From the NCBI RefSeq assembly GCF_000374025.1, contig NZ_KB893189.1, forward strand, positions 35,716-99,715: a stretch of 64,000 nt of DNA, written 5' to 3'. This document shows positions 46,459 through 56,357 of this stretch, piece by piece. How positions within the stretch are numbered: position 1 is the stretch's first letter; each line of letters starts with the position of its first letter. The DNA is from Spirosoma panaciterrae DSM 21099. GTDB lineage: Bacteria > Bacteroidota > Bacteroidia > Cytophagales > Spirosomataceae. The notes below the pieces were generated by a model. The model did no database searches and was not told the origin of the DNA. It was given only the letters and a program-made list of their open reading frames with translations. The translations under genes and the position numbers were made by a program.

Positions 46459-49182
46459 TCAGGAAAACAACCCTAACTGCACGGGCTCTTTCTCTTCAAC
46501 CACTGTAGGTTCTATAATCGATTCCCCCAGTACCGGAGTTGGGGCCTTTATCGCTTCTTTTACTACTTTAGGTGCCAGCAACTTCACTTCTTTTACCTTG
46601 GCAAAAGGCAACTTGTTTCCTAGAGCCTTCCAGCCCCGTACATCAATAAACCCTTCTGGCTCAAGGATCATTTTTTCCTGTGGGCCCCGCTCCTTCACCT
46701 GATGGACAATTTCAATTCGCGGATAGCGGTCTATACTTACAGCCAGTAGCTTCGAGCCCTTTACATCGCCGATAAAACTAAATTTCTTGTCGACCGACGT
46801 GGTTTCCACTTTAAACCGTTTCACATACCAGGACTTCTGGTTTGCTTCAAAATAGACGGCCGACAGCACGGTTTCGGGATCGAATTTCATGAGCACCGCA
46901 ATGTCAGACGGCTCGTACCGATTCGTCAGATCAAACGTTGTCAGTTCATACTGTCCATCTTTATAAACCACCAGAATACTGTCTTTGGCATCGAAGTTAC
47001 CCAGCAAACGTCCCCGCTCATCGCGGTTGAGCCGGCCCAGGTGATCGTCGTACCAGATATCGACACCGCCCAGGGTCGACACACCACCCGTTTTCTGGGT
47101 GATTTTCCGAACCGGATATTTTGTTAAAATATTCCCCTGCGCCGATCGGTTTTTTATTGACAGTGAAGCAAAATCGAAATCGAACTGTTTCACCTTCGCC
47201 GAACTTTGCGCCGTTAAATTTACCGTAATCACCTCAGCTTCACCATTGTCGTTAGCACTGAAATAGGTAAGCTTCGACTTTGGGTTACCCATGGTCAGGT
47301 CGTATTCCCGATCGCGGGTAACACCCGTTACCGGGAAGCGTTTCACCATCGTAATCCCTGACTTCCCATCCAGGTAGGCAATGTTGTAAATCTTACGTTC
47401 GTCAGCCTTTTTGAAAACTGATACATATACGATGTCTTTCCCAACAAACACTTTATCCTGAACTTTCGTCACGACACACTTTCCATCCCGCCGGAACACG
47501 ATGATGTCGTCGATATCGGAGCAATCGCTAACGTACTCGTCTTTCTTGAGTCCATAGCCAATAAATCCGCCTTCTCGATCTACATAGAGCTTCTGATTGG
47601 CAGCAGCCACTACACTAGCCGCAATCGTGTTGAAGCTGCGGATTTCAGTCCGACGTTCGCGGCCTTTTCCGTACTTCTTCTGTAACTCTTTGTAGTAGGC
47701 AATTGCATAGCGGGTAATATTCGCCAGGTTATCTTCCGTTTCGGCTAATTCCTGCTCCAGCCGACGCATCAGTTCATCCGCTTTGAAACCGTCGTATTTG
47801 GAAATACGTTTGATCTTGATTTCAGTAAGCCGGATGAGGTCATCTTCGGTAATTTCCCGATAAAACTGTTTTTTAAAGGGTTTAAGCGCTTTATCAATCG
47901 TTTGCAGAACAGCTTCGAACGTTTCGCACTCTTCGATTTTGCGGTAAATCCGATTTTCGATAAAGATCTTTTCGAGCGAACTATACAGCAACCGTTCCAT
48001 CAGCTCACTACGCCGAATTTCCAGTTCCCGTTGCAGCAACTGTACAGTCTGGTGTGTATTGACCCGTAAAATGTCGGTTACATTAACAAAGTGTGGTTTT
48101 TCGCCAATAATCACACAGGCATTCGGCGAAATCGACACTTCGCAGTCGGTAAAGGCATACAAAGCATCGATGGTCACATCGGGCGACACACCGGGTTGCA
48201 GGTGCACCAGAATTTCTACATCCCTGGCCGTATTATCAACCACAGCGGCTACATTCCGACTGGGAGCTTTTATTCGGATTTTACCTAATTCAGCCGCTTT
48301 AACAATCGAATCGATAAGCTGCGAGGTGGTCACGCCAAAAGGCACATCCCGAATAGCGAGTGTTTTCTTATCCAGTTCTTCAATTCGTGCCCGCACCCGC
48401 ACCTTTCCGCCACGCTGACCATCGTTGTAGTTGCTGACGTCGATGAGCCCGCCCGTCTGGAAATCGGGAAAGAGCGAGACGGGTTTATCTTTCAGAATCT
48501 GAATAGATGCTTCAACCAGCTCAATAAAGTTATGCGGCAGAATTTTGGTGGAAAGCCCTACGGCAATGCCCTCAACACCCTGCGCCAGCAGTAGGGGGAA
48601 TTTAACCGGCAGGGTTACCGGCTCCCGTTTCCGGCCATCGTACGACAACTGCCACTCGGTGGTTTTGTCGTTGTAAATGGTATCCAGGGCAAATTTAGAG
48701 AGCCGAACTTCAATATATCGGGGAGCCGCAGCCCCATCGCCCGTACGAACATCGCCCCAGCTTCCCTGGGTATCGAACAGGAGTTCTTTTTGACCAATGT
48801 TAACAAGCGCTTCGCCAATAGAGGCATCACCGTGCGGGTGGTACTGCATGGTTTGCCCGATTACATTGGCTACTTTATTAAAACGGCCATCGTCCATTTC
48901 TTTCAGGGCATGCAAAATCCGGCGCTGAACGGGTTTCAACCCATCTTCAACGGCCGGAACAGCCCGCTCAAGGATAACGTAGGACGCGTATTCGAGAAAA
49001 TAGGATTCATACAGCCCAGACACTACCGTCTGATCATGCAGAACATCATTGGGTGGGTTATTAGGTTGGTTTTCTGGCTCAATGGATTCCGTTAAGTCAT
49101 TACCCTCTGCCGTTGCTTCCGCATCGGAGTTCAGAGATTCTTCGTCCATTAATCCTTCATTTTCTTCATTTATCATTGACAT
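46459..49182 (-). CDS. parC: DNA topoisomerase IV subunit A / gyrase-A family
   Basis: A 907-residue type IIA topoisomerase subunit. After an acidic N-terminal extension of about 45 residues rich in E, N and D, the core begins LYESYFLEYASYVILERAVPAVEDGLKPVQRRILHAL, with the catalytic Tyr in APRYIEVRLS and the QTMQYHPHGDASIGEALV helix. The C-terminal beta-pinwheel follows. It has no gyrase GyrA-box (QRRGGKG) in the end, which favours ParC. Confidence 0.92.
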   Translation of the reverse strand: MSMINEENEGLMDEESLNSDAEATAEGNDLTESIEPENQPNNPPNDVLHDQTVVSGLYESYFLEYASYVILERAVPAVEDGLKPVQRRILHALKEMDDGRFNKVANVIGQTMQYHPHGDASIGEALVNIGQKELLFDTQGSWGDVRTGDGAAAPRYIEVRLSKFALDTIYNDKTTEWQLSYDGRKREPVTLPVKFPLLLAQGVEGIAVGLSTKILPHNFIELVEASIQILKDKPVSLFPDFQTGGLIDVSNYNDGQRGGKVRVRARIEELDKKTLAIRDVPFGVTTSQLIDSIVKAAELGKIRIKAPSRNVAAVVDNTARDVEILVHLQPGVSPDVTIDALYAFTDCEVSISPNACVIIGEKPHFVNVTDILRVNTHQTVQLLQRELEIRRSELMERLLYSSLEKIFIENRIYRKIEECETFEAVLQTIDKALKPFKKQFYREITEDDLIRLTEIKIKRISKYDGFKADELMRRLEQELAETEDNLANITRYAIAYYKELQKKYGKGRERRTEIRSFNTIAASVVAAANQKLYVDREGGFIGYGLKKDEYVSDCSDIDDIIVFRRDGKCVVTKVQDKVFVGKDIVYVSVFKKADERKIYNIAYLDGKSGITMVKRFPVTGVTRDREYDLTMGNPKSKLTYFSANDNGEAEVITVNLTAQSSAKVKQFDFDFASLSIKNRSAQGNILTKYPVRKITQKTGGVSTLGGVDIWYDDHLGRLNRDERGRLLGNFDAKDSILVVYKDGQYELTTFDLTNRYEPSDIAVLMKFDPETVLSAVYFEANQKSWYVKRFKVETTSVDKKFSFIGDVKGSKLLAVSIDRYPRIEIVHQVKERGPQEKMILEPEGFIDVRGWKALGNKLPFAKVKEVKLLAPKVVKEAIKAPTPVLGESIIEPTVVEEKEPVQLGLFS

Positions 49183-49421
49183 GATGGAGAATTATTCCAG
49201 CCAATAAACAGGTGGATATTGGGTACAATTGGTGTTGTATTCGATTCCTTAAATATACGAAGATTTTCTCAAAAAATGGCTTCTATTTGCCTAAAACGAT
49301 AAATTTCTAACAGCCTTACCAGGATTTGGCGGGATTCGTCTCCTAACCAGAAATGATTCATTTAGGGAACTTCCCACCCGAATGACATCAACCAGAAATC
49401 CTGTCCAGACTGGCTCGCTCG

Positions 49422-50831
49422 TCAATCCGAAAACAGGTTGTCGTAATGGGGAGATGGTAAAAATATCCCCCCACTTTCGGCATAAAAGGATGTATCGATC
49501 GGGTACACGCCCCGTTGGGAGTAAGTCCAGGAAGCACCGGTTTTCGGATGATACGCCATCAGTTTTTCCCAGTTTTTAAAATATTGATGTCCGTTTGTTT
49601 CCTGTAGCCCGATGGTCATACCGGGAAAAGGTGGCAATCGGGCGGCTACGTTTTTATTCCAGTCGACCAGAATTGGGTTTACGGTCAGGTCGGCACAGAA
49701 ACAGGGCACTTGTTTCTCATACGCCAACTGAGCGATTTTCATCGTCATACTCAGGGTCTTGGCAATGGCTTTAACGGCAATCGCCGAATACCCCTGTTGA
49801 ATTCGAATGGCGGCATCATCGACCGTATGAGCACTTTCATCAGCGGCAATTCGTACCCCCAGATTTCCTACAAATTCTTCGTTTCGCTCATCGAATGGTT
49901 CTTCAATAACTGCAATCTGGTCGAATGCCCCAATTTTTTGGGCATGGTCCAGAAAACGGAGCAGCGTCTCTTTTTTCTCGTACCGACCGTTAGCATCAAA
50001 GTAGTAGGGAATTTTACCACTTTGGGTATAAGGCGTTTGGTAATGCCCAATGGCTTTATGAACTGCCGTCAGAAAAGCCAGATCTTTCTCCAGCATTTCG
50101 GCCTGTGTACCGGCGGCACCCGTCTTGAGTTTTAAAATAAAATAGCCTTCGTCGGCGGCTTTTTTTAGCGTCTCAACGGTTGTACCTACACTGAACGATG
50201 GAATACTAGCCACCTTGTCATGATGGTAGGATAAACCCGGTTTATAGGGTTCAGGAATGATATCGTCGAAACGCTCCAGGCCATTTTCGTGGGCGTACAG
50301 TTGCCAGGCTGCATTATCGACGCTCACGAGTGCGTTCAGGGCAAAGGTTTTCCGTAAGTCTGGGTTTCGGGTGATGGTTTTTGCATAGGCGAACACATCA
50401 GGAAAGAGATTATCGAGTAAAGTAACGGGGTCTGTAAACGTATTCCCTTTCAGAATTTGCAGGGCACGGTCGCTGATGGCATACATAAGTGCGTTTCCCA
50501 CCCGTTCGGAATGAGTTGAAAACACCTTTGCATCGGACCAAAGTACCCCCTGCGTACACAAACCCACCTTACGAATACCCAACTCACTTTCCAGCAAGGA
50601 AGCAACCTGCCAGCTTTCCGTAATGGCACTTCCTTTGAAGCGATACGGATTGAGTGGCTCCCGTTCAAAATTTGAATCGACTCGCCGAATCCGAATGGAT
50701 GTCAAGCGTTTTTGAGAATTTAATGAGGCAGCCAGCCCGACCGGGTTAGCAGCACCCAGGGCCGTGACTACACCGACTGAGCGAATGAACTCCCGGCGAG
50801 TCAGGCTTTCGGATTGGCAGTGCTCATTCAT
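49422..50831 (-). CDS. Exported enolase-superfamily enzyme (mandelate racemase group)
   Basis: A 469-residue protein with a twin-arginine signal (LTRREFIRSVGVVTALGAANPVGLAA). The barrel has LKLKTG (Lys pair), DANGRYEKKE (Asp), IEEPFDE (Glu), ADESAHTVD (Asp) and AVKAIAKTLS (Lys), the ligands and bases of the muconate-lactonising/dipeptide-epimerase group. Substrate unknown. It and the two following genes may handle an acid sugar or plant polymer. Confidence 0.85.
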   Translation of the reverse strand: MNEHCQSESLTRREFIRSVGVVTALGAANPVGLAASLNSQKRLTSIRIRRVDSNFEREPLNPYRFKGSAITESWQVASLLESELGIRKVGLCTQGVLWSDAKVFSTHSERVGNALMYAISDRALQILKGNTFTDPVTLLDNLFPDVFAYAKTITRNPDLRKTFALNALVSVDNAAWQLYAHENGLERFDDIIPEPYKPGLSYHHDKVASIPSFSVGTTVETLKKAADEGYFILKLKTGAAGTQAEMLEKDLAFLTAVHKAIGHYQTPYTQSGKIPYYFDANGRYEKKETLLRFLDHAQKIGAFDQIAVIEEPFDERNEEFVGNLGVRIAADESAHTVDDAAIRIQQGYSAIAVKAIAKTLSMTMKIAQLAYEKQVPCFCADLTVNPILVDWNKNVAARLPPFPGMTIGLQETNGHQYFKNWEKLMAYHPKTGASWTYSQRGVYPIDTSFYAESGGIFLPSPHYDNLFSD

Positions 50832-50860
50832 TTCCTGTCACAATAAATTAGGCGATTCAC

Positions 50861-51793
50861 TCAATACCCCCGTGCCAGGTCTACGCCATTTTCAAGCGCT
50901 TCCCCAGCCCGAAAGCGAGTCAGATTTTTTAGAAACTGGGTTACCTTGCCCGCATCTTCGTCGGGTTGCCCACCTCCGGTATGCTGGGTTAGCAGTACGT
51001 TTGGCATCGTCCAGAGTGGATTGTCGGCCGAAAGTGGTTCCTGAGCCGTAACATCCAGCACAGCACTTCCGATCCGCCCAGATTGTAAAGCTTCAACCAG
51101 CGCGGCTTCATCGGTTGTGCTTCCTCGTCCCACATTGGCATATAGGCTTCCAGGTTTCATGGCATTGATCAGTTCAGCCGAAAAAAAGCCAGTGGCTGTA
51201 CCAGGCAAACAATTTACCACGATATCCGTGTGCGGCAAAACAGCCTTCAGGTCCTCTGCCGAATGTAGATCAGCATGAGGATCTGTGCGGGCCAGCATTT
51301 GAATGGAACAGGCAAAGCCCGACAACATTTGGCGCATGGCCTGGCCGATTGTTCCCGTGCCTAAAATAACCACCTGTTTATGGCGTAGCAACCCTGTTCG
51401 TTCCCGAATCGGTGCGCCTACCCATTCCGAGCAGCTTTGAAGGACAGCCAGTTCCGGAATGCAGCGGTAAATTGCCAATATGCCGGCCAGCATCGTTTCA
51501 GCACAGGGCCAGGCAAAGTAATCACCCATATTGGCCACTACGCCCTTCAGGTCGACATGTTTATACCCATCGAATCCGGCCGAATCCAGTTGCCAGAACT
51601 TCACATTTGGTAGTGGTTGTGAAAACCAGGATGCGGGCGGGTTACCCATGATGAAATCGGCCGACAGAAAGGCCTTTTTCTGCTCTTCCTGGGGTAGATC
51701 ATGCCGAAAAACGGCTGTTATATCCTCAGGGAGTTGCTGTTGAAGCTCCGCTTTTAAGCGGTTGTCCAGGTTGGTATTAACAAATACGTACAT
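50861..51793 (-). CDS. D-2-hydroxyacid dehydrogenase, NAD-binding
   Basis: A 310-residue dehydrogenase. The NAD site is VVILGTGTIGQAMRQML; catalytic Arg in ANVGRGSTTDEAAL, and His in LLTQHTGG. The substrate-binding loop is not one recognised for a single acid. It lies 29 bases after the end of the enolase-like gene in the reverse order and shares its direction. Confidence 0.9.
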   Translation of the reverse strand: MYVFVNTNLDNRLKAELQQQLPEDITAVFRHDLPQEEQKKAFLSADFIMGNPPASWFSQPLPNVKFWQLDSAGFDGYKHVDLKGVVANMGDYFAWPCAETMLAGILAIYRCIPELAVLQSCSEWVGAPIRERTGLLRHKQVVILGTGTIGQAMRQMLSGFACSIQMLARTDPHADLHSAEDLKAVLPHTDIVVNCLPGTATGFFSAELINAMKPGSLYANVGRGSTTDEAALVEALQSGRIGSAVLDVTAQEPLSADNPLWTMPNVLLTQHTGGGQPDEDAGKVTQFLKNLTRFRAGEALENGVDLARGY

Positions 51794-51881
51794 ACGTCAT
51801 TTACGAAAATCCAGGCTGTTTAGTTGCGGTTGACCCATTGTCTACCCCGAAACCTACTGACTGGTTTCCCAATTAACAGGT

Positions 51882-53177
51882 TTACTTCCACCCTTTTAAC
51901 TGGGCCATTAACCAGTTCATCATTTTCTCAGTCTCTTCCGGATACGTCCAATGGCCTGTGTCGAGAAAGTCAGTATCCAGGGTTTTAGGGCCAGGAATGA
52001 CGTTAAAAGCCGCATACATTGACGTGGGCGGACAGGTTTCATCATTAAAACCCCAGGCATAGCGGCCTGGCACATTGACAAGCCGGGCAAAGTTGACAAC
52101 GTCGTAATAACCCGTAGTTTTGATACGGTCAGGTTTATTATTATAAGCCAGCTCATTGCCTGTGAACAAGTGCGGCCATCCGCCCGCACGTCCATGCAGA
52201 TATCCTGTTACATCGCAAAGTGCTGGATAGTAAGCCCCTAACCATTTCACACGCGAATCGAGCCCGGCTGTTATAATTGACAAAGCTCCACCCTGACTAC
52301 CTCCCGTAACGGCCAGATTCTGTCCATCATACTGGGGTAGGCTCGTCAGGAAATCGACTGAGCGAACGCAACCCAGATATACCCGTTTGTAGTAATACCG
52401 ATCGCGATCATCCAGATTAGCCGCCTGATACCCATTTAATGGACCCCGGGATAGGTCTACGTAGACGTTCGGGTCCATCGTTACCGGAATTCCGTGTATA
52501 CCGACTTCCAGTGTAATAAATCCTTTATCAGCTTCTGCTATCATACCATTGTAGGGTCGAACACCCGCACCGGGTACCCGCAGAATAGCTGGATACTTTC
52601 CCTCTTTTTTCGGTACGCACAAAATCCCATAGAAGCGTGAACTGTTGATATTCTGAAGGCTGACGTGATATACATTGGTCAGTTCGGTACACCGCTCTGG
52701 CAAAAGCGTCATCCGGGTATCCATCGGAATCTTGGCCAGATCAGCTTTGGCATTGTCCCAGAACGCTTTGAAATCAGCCGGATTATCGACGGTTGGCTTG
52801 ATGGTCTGTGGTTCAACCCCTACTGTCGTCAGCCCTCTATACTCTTTGCCATCTACTTCAGCCGTAGCGATACACCGTAGAAATCCGGCTGATTTCATCA
52901 AACCGCCATCCAGAGCCAGCGTTCCCTCTTTTAAGGTCAGCGTTTCCTTTTTTGTCGGTTCCATCTTTTCCGGTCCGATCTCGTAGCGAAGTTTGACCCC
53001 TTTAAGTAGCACATTATTCCGATAAACGGATACGTTAAATTTGACGGGTTCGCCAATTTTATACAGCCAGTTAGGATGATCGGGGGTGATCAATACTTTC
53101 ACAACGCGCTCGGAGGGCTGAGCCAGCACGTTGGTAACCCAAATCAGGAGTAAACCAGGAAAAAGCAGTTTTTTCAT
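51882..53177 (-). CDS. Acetylxylan esterase-like alpha/beta hydrolase
   Basis: A 431-residue secreted protein with signal MKKLLFPGLLLIWVTNVLAQ. An N-terminal beta domain is followed by an AXE1-type hydrolase: FKAFWDNAKADLAKIP, nucleophile in GGSQGGAL, Asp in WGFNDETCPPTS and His in DTGHW. It deacetylates xylan or another acyl-sugar, in the periplasm or outside. Confidence 0.9.
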   Translation of the reverse strand: MKKLLFPGLLLIWVTNVLAQPSERVVKVLITPDHPNWLYKIGEPVKFNVSVYRNNVLLKGVKLRYEIGPEKMEPTKKETLTLKEGTLALDGGLMKSAGFLRCIATAEVDGKEYRGLTTVGVEPQTIKPTVDNPADFKAFWDNAKADLAKIPMDTRMTLLPERCTELTNVYHVSLQNINSSRFYGILCVPKKEGKYPAILRVPGAGVRPYNGMIAEADKGFITLEVGIHGIPVTMDPNVYVDLSRGPLNGYQAANLDDRDRYYYKRVYLGCVRSVDFLTSLPQYDGQNLAVTGGSQGGALSIITAGLDSRVKWLGAYYPALCDVTGYLHGRAGGWPHLFTGNELAYNNKPDRIKTTGYYDVVNFARLVNVPGRYAWGFNDETCPPTSMYAAFNVIPGPKTLDTDFLDTGHWTYPEETEKMMNWLMAQLKGWK

Positions 53178-53296
53178 GTATAAAAGCAGGAATACGGTTT
53201 ACGGTTTCGGTTGGAGAGGCCTTAAACGCAAGCCTCACAAAAACGACTATCGTAAGCGGTAAAGCAGCCTTTGCTGAAAATTTAACTGCCAATTAT

Positions 53297-54505
53297 TTAT
53301 TCAATCCGAGCGGGCGTACGGTAGCCCTGCCGAACAGGTTGCATATTCACTACACAGCGAATGAGCAATGTCAGGGGAAAGACCACATCGAAACTTCCCG
53401 GAACCTTCGACAAAAAGATACCCAACACAGCCAGCAGGGCAGTGCTTCCGAAATAGAGTGTCCGACGGCGGGCGGTTGCAGTGGCCCCTGTGGCCCAGTA
53501 GATGAGTGGCAAATGAAGCGGCATCAGATACAATAAAGTTGGATTCCAGCCTGTAACTCCATCATCCCGAATGAGCCACAACAACAGCAGAAACCAGCCC
53601 AGAAATCCCGAAATCCCAAACAGCAGCCGATCGAGCCAGCGATCGACCTTGCCTGCTACAACGTACCGACGGATGGTAAACCCAGCGATCAAAACGCCCA
53701 GAATTGTAAAGACAACGTCTGGATCGAGGAAAATAGGGACTTGTTGCCGAAAGATGTTCTGGGCGGCAAATAAGGTCTGATCACCCTGCACAAACGGTAC
53801 AATCTGCCCGTTTGCAAGCTTTATCGTAGCTTTAGCCAATTGGTCGTGAACCTGATCGGGCAGGTACATGGCCCGCCAGCCATCAGTCTGTTCATTGGCC
53901 GGCCACCCGATCGCCAGATTCATTCCTAATTGGTACCAGGGCTTTTCGTTCAGATAATCATTCATCCAGTCACGATACGACTTACCGGTCATGCGTGAAC
54001 GCGACGGTATCGACAAGCTGTCGCCACAGGCTTCAACAATCATGTCGCGAGGGCGAGTCGCGCAGTTGTCGTAATAAAACTTGTATCGGTACTCCCGGTT
54101 TTCGGGCAGGTAATTCGTTTCCAGAGCGGCAAACAGCTTTTGTCGCTGCGAAAGTGAAAGCACCAGTTGCTGCTCCCGTATGCTGCGGTTGGTCTGCTGG
54201 TAGTAGTACATTACCTGGTACAAATTGTGAACCGATAGAAAATACGGCAACGTACCCCGTAAAAATTTCAGGATAAAATAGTCTGCTCTGTAATCGAACC
54301 CACCGTAACTATAGTCCCGGTCAAGACCGAGAGCCGGGTCAACAATTCGAATTTCAGTATGTCCAAACGACGACGAAATGTCGTCATCGCCCGGTCCATA
54401 GGTAATCAGGCTTACCCGCGAAGAGGGCGTTAACTGCTGGGCAACGAGTGACGAATGAAAACTGCCGAACAGGAAAAGAAGCATCAGTAAACCTATCAAT
54501 CGCAT
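53297..54505 (-). CDS. DUF4105-domain membrane protein
   Basis: A 402-residue protein with signal MRLIGLLMLLFLFGSFHSSLVA. The domain has VSLITYGPGDDDISSSFGHTEIRI, YGGFDYRADYFILKFLRGTLPYFLSV and YYDNCATRPRDMI, then about four transmembrane helices in the last 130 residues (for example YLMPLHLPLIYWATGA). DUF4105 is a papain-like periplasmic domain; function unknown. The ATG at 54503-54505 leads directly into the signal; longer frames overlap rsmI. Confidence 0.88.
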   Translation of the reverse strand: MRLIGLLMLLFLFGSFHSSLVAQQLTPSSRVSLITYGPGDDDISSSFGHTEIRIVDPALGLDRDYSYGGFDYRADYFILKFLRGTLPYFLSVHNLYQVMYYYQQTNRSIREQQLVLSLSQRQKLFAALETNYLPENREYRYKFYYDNCATRPRDMIVEACGDSLSIPSRSRMTGKSYRDWMNDYLNEKPWYQLGMNLAIGWPANEQTDGWRAMYLPDQVHDQLAKATIKLANGQIVPFVQGDQTLFAAQNIFRQQVPIFLDPDVVFTILGVLIAGFTIRRYVVAGKVDRWLDRLLFGISGFLGWFLLLLWLIRDDGVTGWNPTLLYLMPLHLPLIYWATGATATARRRTLYFGSTALLAVLGIFLSKVPGSFDVVFPLTLLIRCVVNMQPVRQGYRTPARIE

Positions 54506-54548
54506 AGTGCTTAAATTTCCGGGCTGTTTATTATCGCCCGCCACCCGT

Positions 54549-55283
54549 CTATTCGTCGTCTTCATGGTCCTCAAATTCCCGCGAACGTCCTTTTTTATCT
54601 TTTTCTGTCTTTCGCCCCTCTCTCCCCTGAATGCAAACAACAAGCTCACCTTTTACCGTTTTTTGGGCAAAATACGTAATTAGTTCGGACAATGTGCCAC
54701 GCCGATTTTCCTCAAATACTTTCGTGAGTTCACGCGAAACACTCGCTGGTCGATCAGGCCCCAATAAGTCAGCAAACTGCTGAAGTGTTTTTAGTAGTCG
54801 ATGGGGCGACTCATAGAACACCATGGTGCGTTCTTCTTCAACCAATGCCATCATCCGGGTCTGGCGACCTTTTTTATGGGGCAAAAACCCTTCAAAAGTA
54901 AAACGGTCGTTGGGTAAACCTGAATTAACCAGAGCCGGGACAAAGGCTGTAGGCCCCGGCAGGCACTCTACCGGAATCTCGTTTTTAATACACTCCCGAA
55001 CCAGCAAAAACCCGGGATCTGAAATACCGGGCGTACCGGCATCAGATACCAACGCCAGTGTTTTCCCCTCTTTCAGTTGATTTATTAACCGCTGGACGGT
55101 CTGGTGTTCATTGAAAATATGGTAACTATGCAGTGGCTTGCTGATCGACAGATGTTTCAGCAAAATTCCGGATGTGCGGGTATCTTCGGCCAGAATCGCA
55201 TCGACACTCTGAAGAATCTTCACAGCCCGAAGGGTAATATCGTCTAGATTACCGATTGGAGTCGGTACAAGGTACAGTTTCAT
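54549..55283 (-). CDS. rsmI: 16S rRNA (cytidine-1402-2'-O)-methyltransferase
   Basis: A 244-residue SAM methyltransferase. KLYLVPTPIGNLDDITLRAV at the start, LALVSDAGTPGISDPGFLLVREC and YESPHRLLKTL are the RsmI blocks. The C-terminal tail is charged (TEKDKKGRSREFEDHEDDE), longer than usual. Confidence 0.96.
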   Translation of the reverse strand: MKLYLVPTPIGNLDDITLRAVKILQSVDAILAEDTRTSGILLKHLSISKPLHSYHIFNEHQTVQRLINQLKEGKTLALVSDAGTPGISDPGFLLVRECIKNEIPVECLPGPTAFVPALVNSGLPNDRFTFEGFLPHKKGRQTRMMALVEEERTMVFYESPHRLLKTLQQFADLLGPDRPASVSRELTKVFEENRRGTLSELITYFAQKTVKGELVVCIQGREGRKTEKDKKGRSREFEDHEDDE

Positions 55284-55348
55284 ACAAAGCAATATAGGAT
55301 CGCAAAAGCGGAGCCAACGAATTAACCAGCGAATTTCTGACGCTTTAT

Positions 55349-55600
55349 TTACTCTTTCGCACTTTCGCCCTTTAAAATTTCATCAATGGCAGCGGCCAGC
55401 CTGTAATCTTTCTCTGTCACTTTATTACCAGCATCATGCGTAGATAGCCTGATCGAAACCTGATTATACACGTTCGACCACCAGGGGTGATGATCCATTT
55501 TCTCGGCAATCAGTGCTACACGGGTCATAAACGCGAACGCTTCGCTAAAATCGTTAAACTGAAAATCACGGGTAAGTTGATTATTCTGTTCCTGCCACAT
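55349..55600 (-). CDS. 4a-hydroxytetrahydrobiopterin dehydratase-like protein
   Basis: An 83-residue pterin-4a-carbinolamine dehydratase-type protein. [36 protein letters not shown] holds the HHP active-site motif. The ATG at 55598-55600 ([13 protein letters not shown]) is used; an upstream TTG at 55669 would add 23 residues. Confidence 0.88.
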   Translation of the reverse strand: MWQEQNNQLTRDFQFNDFSEAFAFMTRVALIAEKMDHHPWWSNVYNQVSIRLSTHDAGNKVTEKDYRLAAAIDEILKGESAKE

Positions 55601-55737
55601 ACAATACGGGATTTGTATTTTCAGTTCTAACCACTTCCGATTGGCTTGTGTTACATCCCCTTGAAACAACTCAGCCCCATAGTTTCACCTGACAGACCTT
55701 GCTGAAAATTTGGCATGTTAATTGAAGGAGATTGATT

Positions 55738-55836
55738 ATGAACAATCGTAATCTCATCAGTGCTGGTATCAGCCTGGGTGTACTCACCTTCTCACTTGCC
55801 TGCTGGACCTTGATACTCATGCTATTGTTTAAATAG
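55738..55836 (+). CDS. 32-residue single-helix membrane peptide
   Basis: A tiny frame MNNRNLISAGISLGVLTFSL.. with one hydrophobic helix over nearly its full length, ending in LLFK. AAGGAG lies 7 bases before the ATG, a strong Shine-Dalgarno rarely seen in this window, which supports translation. Function unknown; too short for most gene finders. Confidence 0.5.
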   Translation: MNNRNLISAGISLGVLTFSLACWTLILMLLFK

Positions 55837-55939
55837 CACAGGCTACTATTCCACTTTTCTGATTAGACTAGTGAATCAATAAACATTTTTAACATAAAAT
55901 GATTGGTAAACGAAGGACTGGCAATGGTTTGCTTAATGC

Positions 55940-56101
55940 CTAAGCTATTAACATGTACTGTTGCCCACATTCTGAACAGGAATAGGCCTTCAGTGGCAGG
56001 AAACCCAAAAATCGTTTCAACCAGGCTGGTCGATGAACACGTATAGGATGTGATTGTCCACAAGCTGGACAGCGTTTAACAAGCGTAAATTTGGTTGTCA
56101 T
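55940..56101 (-). CDS. 53-residue zinc-ribbon protein
   Basis: Starts at ATG 56099-56101 (MTTKFTLVKRCPACGQSHPI). Two CxxC pairs, CPAC (about residues 11-14) and CSEC (42-45), with Arg- and Lys-rich spacing of 27 residues, form a zinc ribbon. The other minus frame here (55863-56063) is out of phase with the cysteines. Function unknown. Confidence 0.6.
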   Translation of the reverse strand: MTTKFTLVKRCPACGQSHPIRVHRPAWLKRFLGFLPLKAYSCSECGQQYMLIA

Positions 56102-56357
56102 GATCAAGAGGGCTGAACGGTATTTACAATATTCTTCATTAAGTTAGACTTCTGATTACCAGAGAGTCACATTAAAATATTATTAAGTATTTTCCTTTTT
56201 TGATTAGAGTAATAATACTTACTCCCCTTTATTTTCGCAATAACCTGAATCTCTATCAAATTATTTTTACAAGCAATATAAAAACAGTATATCCTCAAAA
56301 TATCCAACGAGAATCCGGATCAAGTACAATACTTGTAGAGCATCTAGGACTAAGTAT

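Noticed and set aside
55863..56063. 66-codon minus frame
   Set aside because: Out of phase with the CxxC pairs; the zinc-ribbon frame at 55940-56101 explains the region better.
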